DNA of 23,134 nt from Basidiobolus ranarum. Lineage: Eukaryota > Basidiobolomycota > Basidiobolomycetes > Basidiobolales. The first letter of the stretch is position 1. Each line of letters starts with the position of its first letter. A program made the position numbers and the translations under genes. Below, in pieces: positions 21,833 to 23,134 of the stretch. Below the pieces are notes generated by a model, which saw only the letters and a list, made by a program, of their open reading frames with translations, did no database searches and had not been told where the DNA came from. Location of the stretch: assembly GCA_040143965.1 (NCBI GenBank), contig JASJQH010007048.1:1-23134 (forward strand), read 5' to 3'.

Positions 21833-22983
21833 TTAAGCTTTGCCAGCCTTGACCATGGCCTCTTTCATAAGAGTACCAAGCTTAGCGGGTGATCTAGAGA
21901 CATGAACACCGGCCTTCTCTAAAGCAGCAATCTTGTCGTTAGCACCGCCCTTACCACCAGCAATGATAGCACCAGCGTGACCCATTCTACGGCCAGGAGG
22001 AGCAGTCAAACCAGCGATGAAGGAGACAACTGGCTTAGGATCAGGTTTGCTGAAGTTATATTGGGTCAAGTAATCAGCGGCCTCCTCTTCGGCAGAGCCA
22101 CCAATCTCACCAATAAGAATGATACCCTCGGTTTCGGGATCATCCAAGAAGACCTTAAGACAATCAATGAAATTGGTACCATTGAAAGGATCACCACCAA
22201 TACCAACACAAAGGCTTTGACCAAGACCGACTTGGGTGGTTTGGTTAACAGCCTCGTATGTTAAAGTACCAGAACGGGAGACAATTCCGATCTTGCCCTT
22301 CTTATGGATGTGACCGGGCATGATACCAATCTTGCAGGCATCAGGGGCGATGATACCAGGACAATTGGGTCCAATAAGTCTAGTCTTGCTTTGGCTATTC
22401 AATGCCTTGACAACTCTAACCATATCATGTTGAGGAATACCTTCAGTGATGGCAACAACCAAAGGGATTTCATTCTCAATAGCCTCAAGGATGGCAGCAG
22501 CGGCACCAGGAGGAGGAACGTAGATTACACTAGCGTCAGGCTTGGCCTCACGAACAGCCTCAGCAACGTTACCGTAAACTGGTAGGCCTAAATGAGTTTG
22601 ACCAGCTTTTTTAGGAGAAACGCCACCAACCATATCGGTACCGTACTCAATAGCCTGAGTAGAGTGGAAGGTTCCCTATTATAACGAATGTTAGTACACA
22701 TACATATTTTCAAAAGTTTAGTACTTACAAATACATACTTGTTTACCGGTGAAACCTTGACAAATGACTCGGGTATTTTTGTTGATTAGCATATTCTTAA
22801 CAGTGTCTTCATAACTACGAGTAGTGGTAGAAGAGGAGAAATTACGAACTACAAATAAACAGTGTTAACATTTCGTGGAAGTGGGGAAGTGGAGTTGGAA
22901 ACAAGAAGAGTCATGGCGACGTATAATATCTATTGAAAGCTACCTGAGCGAGCAGTTTGACGAAGTGCGTTGCGGAAGAACAT
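21833..22983 (-). CDS. LSC1: Succinyl-CoA ligase (succinyl-CoA synthetase) alpha subunit, mitochondrial
   Basis: With a beta subunit this enzyme interconverts succinyl-CoA and succinate in the mitochondrial TCA cycle, coupled to nucleoside triphosphate formation. Three exons (22944-22983, 22739-22848, 21833-22675) total 993 nt, or 330 residues plus TAA, near the yeast Lsc1 length of 329. Residues 1 to about 24 ([13 protein letters not shown] then VRNFSSS) are Arg/Ser-rich without acids, typical of a mitochondrial presequence. The mature part shows [20 protein letters not shown], the CoA-binding GFTGKQGTFH across the exon 2/3 junction, [20 protein letters not shown], and the active-site loop [10 protein letters not shown], whose His283 should be the phosphorylated catalytic histidine. 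Introns are 95 and 63 nt. Intron 2 has a second GTAAGT donor 10 nt inside the one required by the protein. Nucleotide specificity is set by the beta subunit and cannot be read here. Confidence 0.96.
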
Positions 22984-23134
22984 CCTAGAGTTTACAAGAC
23001 TGGGTAAAGAAATAACTAAAGGGGAATGTTCTGACAGGTGAAAGTTCAAGTAGCTGTTGCCTTAGAGAAATCTATAAAAAAGAATAGACAGGGATAATCT
23101 CTACGACGTACGACGCCACCCATTCTAATACTCT
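22984..23134. other. 5' flank of the succinyl-CoA ligase gene
   Basis: These 151 bp upstream of the ligase ATG contain its leader and proximal promoter. I see no TATA box that stands out and no start of another gene before the window ends. Confidence 0.5.

Noticed and set aside
21977-22585. Two + strand open frames of 93-95 codons opposite the succinyl-CoA ligase exon
   Set aside because: They are antisense to highly conserved enzyme sequence and have low-complexity Thr/Asn-rich content. They are shadow frames.
1-23134. A biosynthetic, defence or mobile-element cluster
   Set aside because: The five genes are unrelated housekeeping genes with normal spacing. No transposase, reverse transcriptase, capsid, terminal repeats or array structure was seen.

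Overview
The window is nuclear DNA from a fungus that is not a budding yeast, and every confident gene is a conserved eukaryotic housekeeping gene. Signs of a fungus are many short GT-AG introns (about 52-95 nt) with CTAAC/CTAAT-like branch sites, AT-rich intergenic DNA of 0.3-0.75 kb, a Pho85-type cyclin-dependent kinase, and a complete cytoplasmic dynein heavy chain that keeps the C-terminal cap missing from Saccharomyces. The intron density and kinase sequence fit an early-diverging lineage such as Mucoromycota or a relative. That placement is an inference and needs a phylogeny.

Layout, left to right. The + strand carries the 3' part of COG6 (1-2252, eleven exons seen, 5' end outside the window), a 745-bp intergenic stretch, and an intronless PHO85-like CDK gene (2998-3891). 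A 292-bp convergent spacer with a 46-bp tandem duplication follows. The - strand then carries three genes: the cytoplasmic dynein heavy chain (18466 down to 4184; five exons, the last 13,091 nt long; 4675 residues), the ER mannosyltransferase ALG9 (21322 down to 19021; eight exons; 628 residues), and the mitochondrial succinyl-CoA ligase alpha subunit (22983 down to 21833; three exons; 330 residues). All exon models were assembled by hand from splice signals, reading-frame continuity and family similarity. Summed exon lengths are divisible by three for the three complete multi-exon genes.

The genes do not form one pathway. COG6 (Golgi tethering) and ALG9 (N-glycan assembly) both serve the secretory pathway, dynein moves cargo and nuclei along microtubules, PHO85 is a nutrient and cell-cycle kinase, and the ligase is a TCA-cycle enzyme. 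I saw no mobile element, CRISPR array, rRNA, tRNA or gene cluster, and no convincing evidence of an undescribed system. The points worth a second look concern gene architecture: a strongly 5'-skewed intron distribution in dynein, an intronless kinase next to intron-rich genes, a duplicated poly(A)-signal unit between convergent genes, a probable 5'-leader intron in dynein that removes an upstream ATG, and tandem splice donors in the ligase gene.
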